This document shows, piece after piece, positions 7,735 to 15,652 of a stretch of DNA of 17,499 nucleotides (the first letter of the stretch is position 1; each line of letters starts with the position of its first letter). Source of the DNA: Opitutales bacterium UBA2995 (lineage in GTDB: Bacteria; Verrucomicrobiota; Verrucomicrobiia; Opitutales; UBA2995); contig DDZZ01000023.1 of the NCBI GenBank assembly GCA_002346535.1, forward strand, positions 10,409-27,907, written 5' to 3'. The notes under the pieces are model-generated. The model was not told the origin of the DNA. It worked only from the letters and a program-made list of their open reading frames with translations, and did no database searches. Both the position numbers and the translations under genes were made by a program.

Positions 7735-8628
7735 CTACTTATTTCTTCCCTTAGGTAAATTGGCAACGGTTATTCCTGCGCCTACCAGAATAACGCCCAA
7801 TATCAGCGCATTGGATATTGGCTCCCCGAGGATTAAATAGCTAATAACGACGCCTGAGATTGGCGTAATGAAACCAAATACACCTAAGCTACTGGCATTG
7901 TATCGCCATAAAAGAACGGTCCAAATTATAAAGCATAGTCCACCAATCACGACACCCTGATAGATGATACCAAATACAACTCGTGTGTTAATAGTTATGG
8001 TGTGTCCACTCTCAAAAACAGCGCTCAATACAAAGAAAATCGGGATACTCAATGAGGCCTGCCAAAAAAGCAGCCGTGCCGGATGAATGGATTGAGTCAA
8101 CGTTTTGGTATAAACCTGTCGAGCACCTAGTATTATGCCGCTCATAAGCACCAGCGCATCACCTAGCAGGTATTCGGTTGCGGAGGCCAAAAACCCTTCT
8201 CCAAATATGAGAACGACACCGACGAAGGACAAGGCCATTCCAGCAACCTTGATTGGGCTGAGCTTGTCATTGGGCAAAAAGAAATGAGCGAAAAGGGCCA
8301 GAAAGAAGGGTCCTGTTGATATAAAAACACCCGAGTGAGAAGCTAATGTGAATCCGGTCCCAAGATGAAGAAGACAGATCTGGAGAACAAATACCGAAAC
8401 CAGAAAGAACATCAGGCGCCTTTCGGCACGATTCATCTTTAGCGGAATTCGCGCCACCAAAACCCACACAAATACGGTGAGTGCTCCCAGAATGAATCGA
8501 ACACCAGCCATGGCAAAGGGCGGAAAACCTTCCAGGCCAATTTTGATAGAGGGAGAGTTTCCACCCCAGAGAAGGCTAAGCAAAATCGCTACACATGCGA
8601 CCTTGGCTGTAATGGGATGATTCAACAT
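7735..8628 (-). CDS. EamA-domain transporter (drug/metabolite transporter superfamily)
   Basis: Inner-membrane protein of 297 residues with about ten hydrophobic segments forming two EamA repeats (roughly residues 10-140 and 150-290). LLWGGNSPSIKIGLEGFPP near the start and FGFITPISGVVISYLILGEP in the last third are typical of the family (RhaT/YdcZ-like DMT exporters and importers). The substrate cannot be assigned. It follows the CWSSR sulfatase by 14 bases on the same strand and is the last gene of the minus-strand operon, so it may import or export a sugar or product of the sulfatases; this is inference from position. There is no clear Shine-Dalgarno sequence. The 3' ends of this gene and the methyltransferase gene nearly touch. 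Confidence 0.88.
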   Translation of the reverse strand: MLNHPITAKVACVAILLSLLWGGNSPSIKIGLEGFPPFAMAGVRFILGALTVFVWVLVARIPLKMNRAERRLMFFLVSVFVLQICLLHLGTGFTLASHSGVFISTGPFFLALFAHFFLPNDKLSPIKVAGMALSFVGVVLIFGEGFLASATEYLLGDALVLMSGIILGARQVYTKTLTQSIHPARLLFWQASLSIPIFFVLSAVFESGHTITINTRVVFGIIYQGVVIGGLCFIIWTVLLWRYNASSLGVFGFITPISGVVISYLILGEPISNALILGVILVGAGITVANLPKGRNK

Positions 8629-8642
8629 AGATCGGCAATTGT

Positions 8643-10052
8643 TTATCGGCTGGCCAATACGTCGGACAGTCGGCTCAAAATCTCTGAATAGTTGGAAAGA
8701 CCTGCGACATTTACATTTTCACCAAGGTCGTTCCAGTGATCATAAAGTTCCTGGCCCGCAAGTGTCTGGTCTGAGAGCCGCCATTCTACATAGCGAAAAT
8801 GCTCTGTACGAATGGATCTTCCCCGAGCACCATTACGGCTATACTCACTGTAAGCATTTTCCCGTCCTCCGGCTGACGGATTTCTCAACACCTGAAGAAA
8901 ACTCTTACCTTCCAAGTGATCCGATTGAGGAATTCCACACAACTCAGCCAATGTGGGAAATAAGTCGACCAAAGCGAACGTAGACTTTACCTTGAATAAA
9001 GAATTTGTTACCGACACAAGAAGTGGCACTCGCGTTGCTAATTCAAAATTCGTATGCTTGGACCAGAGGCCGTGATCTCCGGGTTGATAGCCATGGTCGG
9101 ACGTAAAAACAATAATCGTGTTTTCCTTTTCTTCGATGAGTTGCCCTACGAGTGCATCCACATAATTGATACAAGCATAGTATGCATGCTTGATTTCTCG
9201 AGCCAGGTCATCCGGAAAGGATCCTTCCTCCGGAATTTCAGCAAAGCTGCACACATAGCGATAGGGATGAAAGGAATATTTTTGAAGGACGTTAATGGGC
9301 GGTTCCGGAAATTCGGTTAACGGAATGTTTTCTCGGTCATACAGGTCCCAATACTTTTTTGGCGCATTGAAAGGTATATGTGGCTTGTGAAAACCGACCA
9401 TAAAAAAGAACGGTTTTGAACACTGGGAAGCTTCTCGAATTGCTCTTCGAGCTACTTGACCCATCAATCCATCTTCGTAGGCCTCATCATCTACTTCGGC
9501 CGCTTCGTACAAAGGATTCACCCGGTTCTCAGACACAGCGCGATTAATGATGGGATGCTTATCAACGTTTCCGGGAGCAGCGTAGTTCAAGGGCTCAGGT
9601 TCGAAAAAGGGCTCCGACCAGGACATCGGATCATCTTGTCCGTTATGCAGAATCTTTCCAAAACTGCGCGTGTACCACCCTTGATTTTTAAATAACTGAG
9701 GCAAGGCCACGATATCGGGATGCTCCAACCGAAAGGTGTTCTGGGCATTGATCTTTTTTCCCAAAGATCGAGGGATCAATCCGGAGAAAAAACTATTCCT
9801 TGAAGACCAACAGACCGCTTTCTGGCAATAGGCACGGTTAAACAACAGACTATCTTGAGCGAGCCGGTCAATGTTCGGAGTGACTGCAACCTTATCCCCG
9901 TAGGCACCAAGATCCGGCCTTAAATCATCGGTGATGATGAATAAAACATTGGGTACGTCCGAAAAGGAAAGTTCTCTAGCCTCCTCTTTTTGGCAACCCA
10001 GCGTTAATAATCCAACAAGAGTACAAAAAACAATCCACCCCACCCGCTTCAT
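8643..10052 (-). CDS. Iduronate-2-sulfatase-like S1 sulfatase, lipoprotein, CWSSR active site
   Basis: Predicted lipoprotein of 469 residues: a short hydrophobic signal ends LLTLGC with Cys20 as the lipidation site. The core begins PNVLFIITDDLRPDLGAYG (Asp42-Asp43). The formylglycine site is Cys81 in AVCWSSRNSFFSG, where the usual CxPxR Pro is Ser. HKPHIPFNAPKKYW and SDHGYQPGDHGLWSKHTNFE with ATRVPLL are signatures of the iduronate-2-sulfatase-like branch, in which His replaces Asn after the metal Asp. The C-terminus carries ELYDHWNDLGEN. It lies 12 bases downstream of the CHSSR sulfatase and 14 bases upstream of the EamA gene. It likely acts on sulfated uronic acid or other hexose residues at the cell envelope; the real substrate is unknown. 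Whether CWSSR is matured to formylglycine is not certain. Confidence 0.9.
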   Translation of the reverse strand: MKRVGWIVFCTLVGLLTLGCQKEEARELSFSDVPNVLFIITDDLRPDLGAYGDKVAVTPNIDRLAQDSLLFNRAYCQKAVCWSSRNSFFSGLIPRSLGKKINAQNTFRLEHPDIVALPQLFKNQGWYTRSFGKILHNGQDDPMSWSEPFFEPEPLNYAAPGNVDKHPIINRAVSENRVNPLYEAAEVDDEAYEDGLMGQVARRAIREASQCSKPFFFMVGFHKPHIPFNAPKKYWDLYDRENIPLTEFPEPPINVLQKYSFHPYRYVCSFAEIPEEGSFPDDLAREIKHAYYACINYVDALVGQLIEEKENTIIVFTSDHGYQPGDHGLWSKHTNFELATRVPLLVSVTNSLFKVKSTFALVDLFPTLAELCGIPQSDHLEGKSFLQVLRNPSAGGRENAYSEYSRNGARGRSIRTEHFRYVEWRLSDQTLAGQELYDHWNDLGENVNVAGLSNYSEILSRLSDVLASR

Positions 10053-10064
10053 TCCAAAGCTGGA

Positions 10065-11720
10065 TTAAAACTGAGGCATCGCCCAATCAGCGACCTTTTC
10101 AGGATCATGCCAACTATTCCTATCGTCGGGAGAAGGAACATCGTTGGTAGGTTCCATGTGCTTCTTTGAATCCATGTCGCCCTCGTGGGCGATTTCGCGC
10201 CAACGCTTTTGCATCCTAGCGACACGCTTAGGCATTTGGGAGGCCAGGTTGTTCTGTTCCATACGGTCTTCGGCAATGTTATAAAGCTCCCATTGGTGTT
10301 GGTAAAAGCTAACCAGTTTCCAATCCCCCTGGCGTAGGGCCCGGCAGCTTCCAAAAACAAAGAATAGTTCATCATGCCCAGTTCTCTCGCCTCCTTGAAA
10401 GACCGACATGAGTGATCTTCCTTGAAGTGGCCACACACCATCTTCTTTCGGATAATCCGTACCCGCCACATCAATACAAGTCGCCATCACATCAATCAGA
10501 TGGCTCAGCTCCGTATTCAGGCTGCCCGCGTTTTTGATTTTATTTGGCCAATGAATTATAAACGGCGAAGCGATTCCGCCTTCGTGTTGGGTTTGTTTAT
10601 AGTGTTTGAAAGGCGTGTTTCCAACGGTAGCCCAGCTTGCATCGTAGAGGTAGTAAGAGCCCGCTTCCCAGGGTGGAATATCCAGATTATAGCTGCGCTC
10701 GAACGGACAGGCACCATTATCCGAACACAACATGATCAAGGTGTTTTCAAATTCACCTTTTTCCTTTAAGTAATTGATCAATCGGCCGATCTGTTGATCT
10801 ACCCTGTCTACCATGGCCGCAAAAATGGCCATGCGGAAGGACTCAAATTGCTGCTGCTTTTGAGTTAAGGAGTTCCATGCAGGAACGTGATCGGGCAAAG
10901 GCGGCAGCTCAGCATCCGCTGGAAACAATCCCAACAATTTTTGTTTCACAAAACGCTCCTCGCGCAAAACCTCCCAACCAGCATCGTAGCGCCCGAGATA
11001 CTTCTCAATGGTCTCCTTGGGAGCATGCAGCGGATAATGCGGGGCATTGAAGGCAATGTAGTGAAAGAAGGGCTTATCTTCCTGCAGTGCGTTTTCCAGA
11101 AACTCGATCGAATAATCGATATTGGCGTCGGTAACATAGAAATCTTTAATCTTTTCGAAATCGTTCCAAACCTCGCCGTTCATCCGGAAGGTATTATCAC
11201 CAGCAAAAAAATCAGTTGCTCCCGACAGGTGCCCCCAGTACTGCTCAAAGCCGTAGTCGGTTGGCTGTTTCTTCAAATGCCATTTTCCGGTCATGGATGC
11301 GCTGTAACCGGCTTTTTTCAAGACCTGGGCAATGGTCACCGCATTACGGAAATCGCTCTCGCCGGCATACAAACTATACTGGCCGGAAAGCAGCGCCAGG
11401 CGCGAGGAGTGGCACTTGGCCGTGTTATAGAACTGCGTAAACCGCAACCCATTACTTGCAAGCCGGTCGATGTTCGGGGTCTGGATTTCACTTCCATAAG
11501 AGCCGAAATCGGCAAAGCCGAGATCATCCACCATCATGAGCAGGATGTTGGGCCTGCTGTCTTTTGCAAAAGATTGGGCTGCAAACGCAAACAAACAGAG
11601 CAAAACAGTTGGGAATTGTAGGAGCGGGTTTATCCCACGACTATTGTGTAGCCGTTCCTGGTGATTGGGACGTAAAGCCCCTTCTAGAGTAAATAGCAGC
11701 GATATATTGAATTTATTCAT
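10065..11720 (-). CDS. S1-family arylsulfatase with CHSSR active site and REPIN-extended N-terminus
   Basis: Sulfatase of 551 residues. The core begins PNILLMMVDDLGFADFGSYG (Asp65-Asp66). The formylglycine site is Cys103 in NTAKCHSSRLALLSG, again with Ser for Pro. TGKWHLK (Lys146, His148), FNAPHYPLHAP and CSDNG (Asp334-Asn335) complete the active site, and EGGIASPFIIHWP follows. The hydrophobic signal FPTVLLCLFAFAAQSFA begins only near residue 36; residues about 12-35 are encoded by a REPIN-like repeat (11618-11686). Without those 23 codons the start would read MNKFNISLLFT joined to the hydrophobic core, a standard signal peptide, so the repeat seems to have inserted in frame. The only ATG in frame is at 11720. 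It lies 18 bases after the CEPSR sulfatase and 12 bases before the CWSSR one. Confidence 0.9.
   Translation of the reverse strand: MNKFNISLLFTLEGALRPNHQERLHNSRGINPLLQFPTVLLCLFAFAAQSFAKDSRPNILLMMVDDLGFADFGSYGSEIQTPNIDRLASNGLRFTQFYNTAKCHSSRLALLSGQYSLYAGESDFRNAVTIAQVLKKAGYSASMTGKWHLKKQPTDYGFEQYWGHLSGATDFFAGDNTFRMNGEVWNDFEKIKDFYVTDANIDYSIEFLENALQEDKPFFHYIAFNAPHYPLHAPKETIEKYLGRYDAGWEVLREERFVKQKLLGLFPADAELPPLPDHVPAWNSLTQKQQQFESFRMAIFAAMVDRVDQQIGRLINYLKEKGEFENTLIMLCSDNGACPFERSYNLDIPPWEAGSYYLYDASWATVGNTPFKHYKQTQHEGGIASPFIIHWPNKIKNAGSLNTELSHLIDVMATCIDVAGTDYPKEDGVWPLQGRSLMSVFQGGERTGHDELFFVFGSCRALRQGDWKLVSFYQHQWELYNIAEDRMEQNNLASQMPKRVARMQKRWREIAHEGDMDSKKHMEPTNDVPSPDDRNSWHDPEKVADWAMPQF
11618..11686. repeat. 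REPIN-like inverted pair of REP sequences inside a coding region
   Basis: The plus strand starts TGTAGGAGCGGGTTTATCCC and ends GGGACGTAAAGCCCCTTCTA. The reverse complement of the end (TAGAAGGGGCTTTACGTCCC) aligns with the first arm at about 11 of the first 15 positions. Each arm can fold through its GGG...CCC core. This is the layout of REPIN/BIME elements, two degenerate REP sequences head to head around a short spacer, which are moved by RAYT transposases. The length, 69 bases, is a multiple of three. It lies in the 5' part of the CHSSR sulfatase gene. No second copy was seen in the window. Confidence 0.6.
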
Positions 11721-11738
11721 AACGCACTTAAAATTGTT

Positions 11739-13124
11739 TTATTCTTCTCTCCCAGGCCACACCGGAACCTCGAAGTTCGGTAACCATGCAGCCAAGCGTG
11801 TTTTCACGTGAGACAGCTCAGCATGTCCCGTCAAATTCGTCCACTCATTAGGATCCTTACTATGGTCATACAATTCCTCAGAACCATCCGCATAGCGAAT
11901 GTATCTCCAGCGGTCGCTGCGAATTGTATGATTCCCACGGCCATAAGTAGTAATTGCCGGAATTCCCCAATATTGACGCGGTTCTTCAAGCAAGGGGACA
12001 ATGCTCACACCATCTAAGCTTTCCGGCAGGTCCAATCCTGCCAGTTCACACAAGGTTGGGTAAACACTCATCAAATCTACCGGAGCAGAGGAGCGCGTGC
12101 CTGCCTGAGTCATTTCGGGCACCACCCATATGTAGGGCATCTGTGTTGGCTCTTCCCAAAGAGCAAATTTTCGAAAGTGATTCTTTTCGCCCAAGGACCA
12201 CCCATGATCTCCCCATAAAACAATAATGGTGTTATCAGCGATGGGACTCTTATCCAATCCGTCAAGCAAGCGCCCGACATTCATGTCCGTGTAAACACAG
12301 GTCGCCAGGTAGGAACGAATGGCCGCTTTCCAACGTCCATTTTCCTGGAATCGCTTAAAATCATTATTCCTGATCGCAAGGTGCTTACCCGCCTCTAATA
12401 AGTCATCTAAATCGTCAGACTTGTAAGGCGGTAATTGGATACCCTCCAATGGAAAGGCGTCGTAGTATTTCTTGGGTGGTGCAAAAGGCAGGTGAGGCTT
12501 GATTAAACCTGCGGCGATAAATTTCGGCTTATCGGGTTTCGTATTCATTTGTTCTATACACCAACTCACCGTATACCAATCGGCGATATCCTCATCCTTG
12601 ATGTCCATAACAAGTGGCTCGTGGTAGCCCTGTTGTTTGGGAACGCCTCCATGGGGTTTCAGATGGGAGGAATCCATATACTCTGTCCATTCCGATGGAA
12701 AAAACTCTTTGGAATGATGAATTTTCCCCGCCCCAACGGTATGGTAACCAGCTTCCTTGAACCGTGCGGATAAGCCTTGGCCCGGCTCAAAGATCTGCAT
12801 CCATTCATCACCATTAAGGTAGGCTCCCGTTGACCAGGGTCGCTGACCACTCATCAACGCAGCCCGCGACGGCTCGCAGGCCGGAACCGCACAAAAAGCA
12901 TTTTCAAAGGTCAGTCCACGATCCGCCAAGCGATCAATATTAGGTGTGATGGCTTGAGGATGGCCGCCCAAATGCGTCACCCAAACATTCAAATCATCAA
13001 TGGCGATGAAGAGCACGTTTGGCCTGTCATGAACTTGCTGAAGGGAACGATCCGCGGACGATACCGGAAATGGGCCCAAAGCACAAGCCTTGAGGATTAA
13101 TATGGAGAGAAACCTGGTTTTCAT
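11739..13124 (-). CDS. Secreted S1 sulfatase, iduronate-2-sulfatase-like, canonical CEPSR
   Basis: Formylglycine sulfatase of 461 residues and first gene of the minus-strand operon. MKTRFLSILILKACALGPFP with VSSADRS is a probable Sec signal peptide; the ALGP region has a Cys at 14, but no convincing lipobox. The core begins PNVLFIAIDDLNVWVTHLGG (Asp43-Asp44). Cys83 in AVPACEPSRAALMSG is the formylglycine precursor in a canonical CxPxR. GAGKIHH, IKPHLPFAPPKKYYDAFP and WGDHGWSLGEKNHFRKFALW are typical of the iduronate-2-sulfatase-like branch, with Asp-His in place of Asp-Asn. The C-terminal part ends ELYDHSKDPNEWTNL. A plausible promoter with a palindrome lies just upstream (13149-13191). No Shine-Dalgarno precedes the ATG. 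The CHSSR sulfatase starts 18 bases downstream. Confidence 0.92.
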   Translation of the reverse strand: MKTRFLSILILKACALGPFPVSSADRSLQQVHDRPNVLFIAIDDLNVWVTHLGGHPQAITPNIDRLADRGLTFENAFCAVPACEPSRAALMSGQRPWSTGAYLNGDEWMQIFEPGQGLSARFKEAGYHTVGAGKIHHSKEFFPSEWTEYMDSSHLKPHGGVPKQQGYHEPLVMDIKDEDIADWYTVSWCIEQMNTKPDKPKFIAAGLIKPHLPFAPPKKYYDAFPLEGIQLPPYKSDDLDDLLEAGKHLAIRNNDFKRFQENGRWKAAIRSYLATCVYTDMNVGRLLDGLDKSPIADNTIIVLWGDHGWSLGEKNHFRKFALWEEPTQMPYIWVVPEMTQAGTRSSAPVDLMSVYPTLCELAGLDLPESLDGVSIVPLLEEPRQYWGIPAITTYGRGNHTIRSDRWRYIRYADGSEELYDHSKDPNEWTNLTGHAELSHVKTRLAAWLPNFEVPVWPGREE

Positions 13125-13148
13125 AAGTCACGGAACAAGGCCGCGGAT

Positions 13149-13191
13149 GGGGCAATTTTGAATTTAAATTCTACGTGCCCCTGAGGCTCAA
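13149..13191 (-). promoter_or_regulatory. Putative promoter with nested palindrome for the sulfatase operon
   Basis: On the minus strand TTGAGC (13191-13186), a 17-base spacer and TTTAAA (13168-13163) make a plausible sigma-70-type promoter, 4 of 6 matches in each box, leaving about 30 bases of leader before the ATG at 13124. The -10 box is the centre of a perfect 12-base palindrome GAATTTAAATTC (13160-13171), itself enclosed by GGGGCA (13149-13154) and TGCCCC (13176-13181). A regulator binding the palindrome would block or shape this promoter. The site is inferred from sequence only. Confidence 0.45.
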
Positions 13192-13255
13192 CGCGAGAAA
13201 AAAGCAAAGTTGGGTTAAAAGTGAAATCCCCAAGGGCCTGGCGTCACAATCTTAG

Positions 13256-13282
13256 TTGACATGGATTCCTCGATTCTAACAC
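13256..13282 (+). promoter_or_regulatory. Putative promoter of tRNA-His
   Basis: TTGACA at 13256-13261 is a perfect -35 hexamer 40 bases before the tRNA. The corresponding -10 is weak: TAACAC at 13277-13282 with a 15-base spacer is the best candidate. The spacing to the mature tRNA end fits a short leader. Confidence 0.4.
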
Positions 13283-13300
13283 TGACCCCTCCTTTTTATG

Positions 13301-13377
13301 GTGGCTATAGCTCAGCTGGTTAGAGCATCGGTTTGTGGTACCGAGGGTCGCCGGTTCGAATCCGGTTAGCCACCCCA
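13301..13377 (+). tRNA. tRNA-His (anticodon GTG)
   Basis: A full cloverleaf is visible. Acceptor arms are GTGGCTA and TAGCCAC, the D arm contains AGCTCAGCTGGTTAGAGC, the anticodon stem-loop CGGTTTGTGGTACCG shows GTG, and the T arm is GCCGG-TTCGAAT-CCGGT. The base before the acceptor is G (13300) opposite discriminator C (13374), the G-1:C73 pair that identifies tRNA-His. CCA is encoded at 13375-13377. It stands alone; no second tRNA is adjacent. Confidence 0.97.
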
Positions 13378-13501
13378 ATTCGCTCTCTCATCGTTCGAGC
13401 TACGCGGGACAAAGCCCCATACTTGGCCTCACCTTTCGTACTGATGCTCGTGCTCGAAGGATGCACCATGCGTATACTTGCGACCCCCGGCTCTCGGCGC
13501 T

Positions 13502-15202
13502 TCACCAGGGATTGGTTGCATCCATTTCCCATTTGAAGAGCTGGCTGGCTCTGATGTTTCCGTCTTCTGAGAACAGACGAAACTGGGTGCTGTCTTCCCT
13601 TGTCGGATACACGCGCTGCACTAAACAGATCCGGGAGTTAACAAAAATCTCGATGACAGACTTATCAACAAAGATATCCAAATCCAGAGCCGCGGGCCCT
13701 TCCAATGAAAAAGGAACCCGCTGTTTCAAATTCCCCTTCTCTAACACCCCACCACCGCCGACGTAGTACTTGATTTCTTTTTCACTCGCCTTTTCAAAGT
13801 CGATAACAAACTGCTGCTCGGCTCTGTCGTAAGTAATAACGGTCTCTTCTTCGAGATTGGGTGAGCAGAAGAGTTTCAAACCGAATCGGGTAGCGTCTTC
13901 GGACTCTAATCGCAACTTGATCTCCATGCAGTTCCCGGAGAATCCGTCCACAACGACGACATTGCCTTTGGCGATTGACAAGTCAGCATGTCGTCGCTCT
14001 TTGTAACGCAGGGTTTGCAGCTCCTCCACAGGATCGATCAGTAGCGTATTATCCTCCGCCGGCGAAAAATGCCAAGGCAGCGTCATGATGCTCTCCCAGC
14101 CGCGGGCGTCCCCTCGATGCCTAGCATCGGAGAGCCAACCCCAGAAGATTCTTCTACCCCGGTCATCGATCAGCGTCTCCGGCCCGGATAGCATAGTGCC
14201 CGACCGACTGAGTTGCCCGTTTATCTCAGGATAGAACCGTTCGTTTTCGTACCGGCCAATGTAATACTGCGCCTTACTGTAGGGTCGGTGCGTATGCATC
14301 AAAAGCATATGCTTATCCCCGAAAGGAAAGAAATTGGAACATGCGCAATCCTCAATCTCCTCGGTCCACTTGCGTTCCGACTTATAGAAAGGGCCCACAT
14401 ACTCCCAATTGGCCAAGTCCTTGGACTTAAATAGGCTCGTCGAATCGCCCTCGTAGCCGGGCCGATAGTTCTTGCTGCCGATTAGGGCATAGTAAGTGTC
14501 GCCTTCTTTCCAGCCACTAGGATCGAAAATCATGCACTCCGGGTACACGGCCGACCTTTTTTGTTTTCCCAGCTCACCGGGAGCCACGGGGATCACGGGG
14601 TTTTGTGGAAGAGGGACCCACTCATCCAAGTTGTCGTCGAAACTCTGATACACGACGATGCCGTGCCGCGGCATGTTTGTAATGATCGTGGGCACGTCTG
14701 TCCCTTCCATCACGTCTCCACTGTTAAAATAGTCTCCGTATAAACCATCGAACGGTTCCCGCAGCGAAGCCTTGTGGTAGCGCCAATGCAAAAGATCTCT
14801 GCTGGATATGTGCTGCCAACTTGAGAAATCTCGAATACCCCGACCATTGGAGATCTTTTGCAAATAGCCGATGTGATAGCGACCCTTATAAAAGACGGCT
14901 CCATTGATGTCATTCCAGCGCCCCTCCGGCGGCAGGAAATGGTACCGCGGCCGAAACTTGTCCTGAACCATTTTCTCCCGCATCTCGTAAGACTTCATCC
15001 AGTAGTCATCGAGTTCGTCTTGTGCGAGAGACAGGCCACTACCGAGAGCATAAATGGCCATAACTATTGCCAGTGATGCACGAAATCGTTTAACGGAAAA
15101 CCGAAGGCGGCAGCGTTGCTGCGATGCAAATAAACAATCACCGACTTTGACGGGAAGTCGAACCGGAGAATATTGAATTAGGAATCGGCTAAAGGACTTC
15201 AT
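13502..15202 (-). CDS. GH32-like glycoside hydrolase, secreted, divergent active-site motifs
   Basis: A protein of 566 residues with the GH32 plan of a five-bladed propeller followed by a beta-sandwich. GRWNDINGAVFYKGRYHIGY (95-114) corresponds to the family WMNDPNG motif, keeping nucleophile Asp98. The RDP motif is FDP (226-228), and the acid/base EC motif is AC within EDCACSNFFPFGDKHMLL (284-301). The C-terminal domain contains LDIFVDKSVIEIFVN and QRVYPTRE, typical of GH32 C-terminal modules. A hydrophobic segment (about 41-60, ending GLSLAQ) is a signal peptide, but 40 mostly basic residues precede it. The true start may lie further in, although no good in-frame alternative is seen. Classical members cleave fructans or sucrose; because the motifs differ, the substrate may not be a fructoside. 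It is convergent with tRNA-His. Confidence 0.85.
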   Translation of the reverse strand: MKSFSRFLIQYSPVRLPVKVGDCLFASQQRCRLRFSVKRFRASLAIVMAIYALGSGLSLAQDELDDYWMKSYEMREKMVQDKFRPRYHFLPPEGRWNDINGAVFYKGRYHIGYLQKISNGRGIRDFSSWQHISSRDLLHWRYHKASLREPFDGLYGDYFNSGDVMEGTDVPTIITNMPRHGIVVYQSFDDNLDEWVPLPQNPVIPVAPGELGKQKRSAVYPECMIFDPSGWKEGDTYYALIGSKNYRPGYEGDSTSLFKSKDLANWEYVGPFYKSERKWTEEIEDCACSNFFPFGDKHMLLMHTHRPYSKAQYYIGRYENERFYPEINGQLSRSGTMLSGPETLIDDRGRRIFWGWLSDARHRGDARGWESIMTLPWHFSPAEDNTLLIDPVEELQTLRYKERRHADLSIAKGNVVVVDGFSGNCMEIKLRLESEDATRFGLKLFCSPNLEEETVITYDRAEQQFVIDFEKASEKEIKYYVGGGGVLEKGNLKQRVPFSLEGPAALDLDIFVDKSVIEIFVNSRICLVQRVYPTREDSTQFRLFSEDGNIRASQLFKWEMDATNPW

Positions 15203-15652
15203 TCGTTCCCAATGGATGTGAGGCGATTGTTGATAGAGAATTCAATTGTTGAAAACAATATTATTTTATTGGGATCGATCAGGATCCGGCGAAGTCATGC
15301 AATCATCATAATCATACACCAAAACGAGCAGCGCAAATCCAATCTCCATTTCCTAGGTCTAGCAAATGAGGAGAGACCTCCGTAGTTATCCTGCATCACC
15401 TCGAGGATTGGGAGTATGCTTGCTATTAGTTGGTTTTCTCTGCAACGTAAACTTGACTAGCATAAATATCTCAATTACGGAGTTATGTGTAGTTGTAGAA
15501 TACGCAAATTAACTATGAAAACACAGAGATTATCCGTCTCTAATACAATCAATACACAACTAAGCCAAAAAATCTGAAAGAAACTTGTTCTGCAGAAAAC
15601 CGTATCTTCAAGGAGAAAAAGATCGATCAGCCAACGATCTAGATCCGAAGCC
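15203..15652. other. Gene-free AT-rich interval between divergent genes
   Basis: Between the GH32-like gene (minus) and the thioredoxin-like gene (plus) no coding frame with family resemblance was found. It holds the palindrome described at 15245-15259, a short inverted repeat AGGTCT...AGACCT, and a small dyad AGAGA-TTATCCG-TCTCT. TTGACT at about 15449 could be a -35 for the plus-strand genes, but no convincing -10 follows. An AAGGAG run sits about 40 bases before the ATG at 15653, too far to be its ribosome-binding site. Confidence 0.4.
15230..15259 (-). promoter_or_regulatory. Putative promoter with palindrome upstream of the GH32-like gene
   Basis: On the minus strand TTGTTT (15258-15253), a 17-base spacer and TATCAA (15235-15230) form a weak sigma-70-like promoter about 30 bases before the ATG at 15202. 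The -35 overlaps a perfect inverted repeat, ATTGTT-GAA-AACAAT (15245-15259 on the plus strand), which could be an operator. The arms are AT-rich and only six bases each, so chance is possible. Confidence 0.3.

Noticed and set aside
10887..11621. A 244-codon plus-strand frame
   Set aside because: It is antisense to the CHSSR sulfatase, whose motifs are unambiguous; the frame shows no family features.
13378..13501. Possible integration site next to tRNA-His
   Set aside because: No repeat of the tRNA 3' end was seen elsewhere in the window, and no integrase is present.
15488..15565. Distant complementary runs (TAGTTGT and ACAACTA) upstream of the thioredoxin-like gene, considered as a leader structure or riboswitch
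   Set aside because: Only seven bases and far apart, with no conserved riboswitch core recognised.
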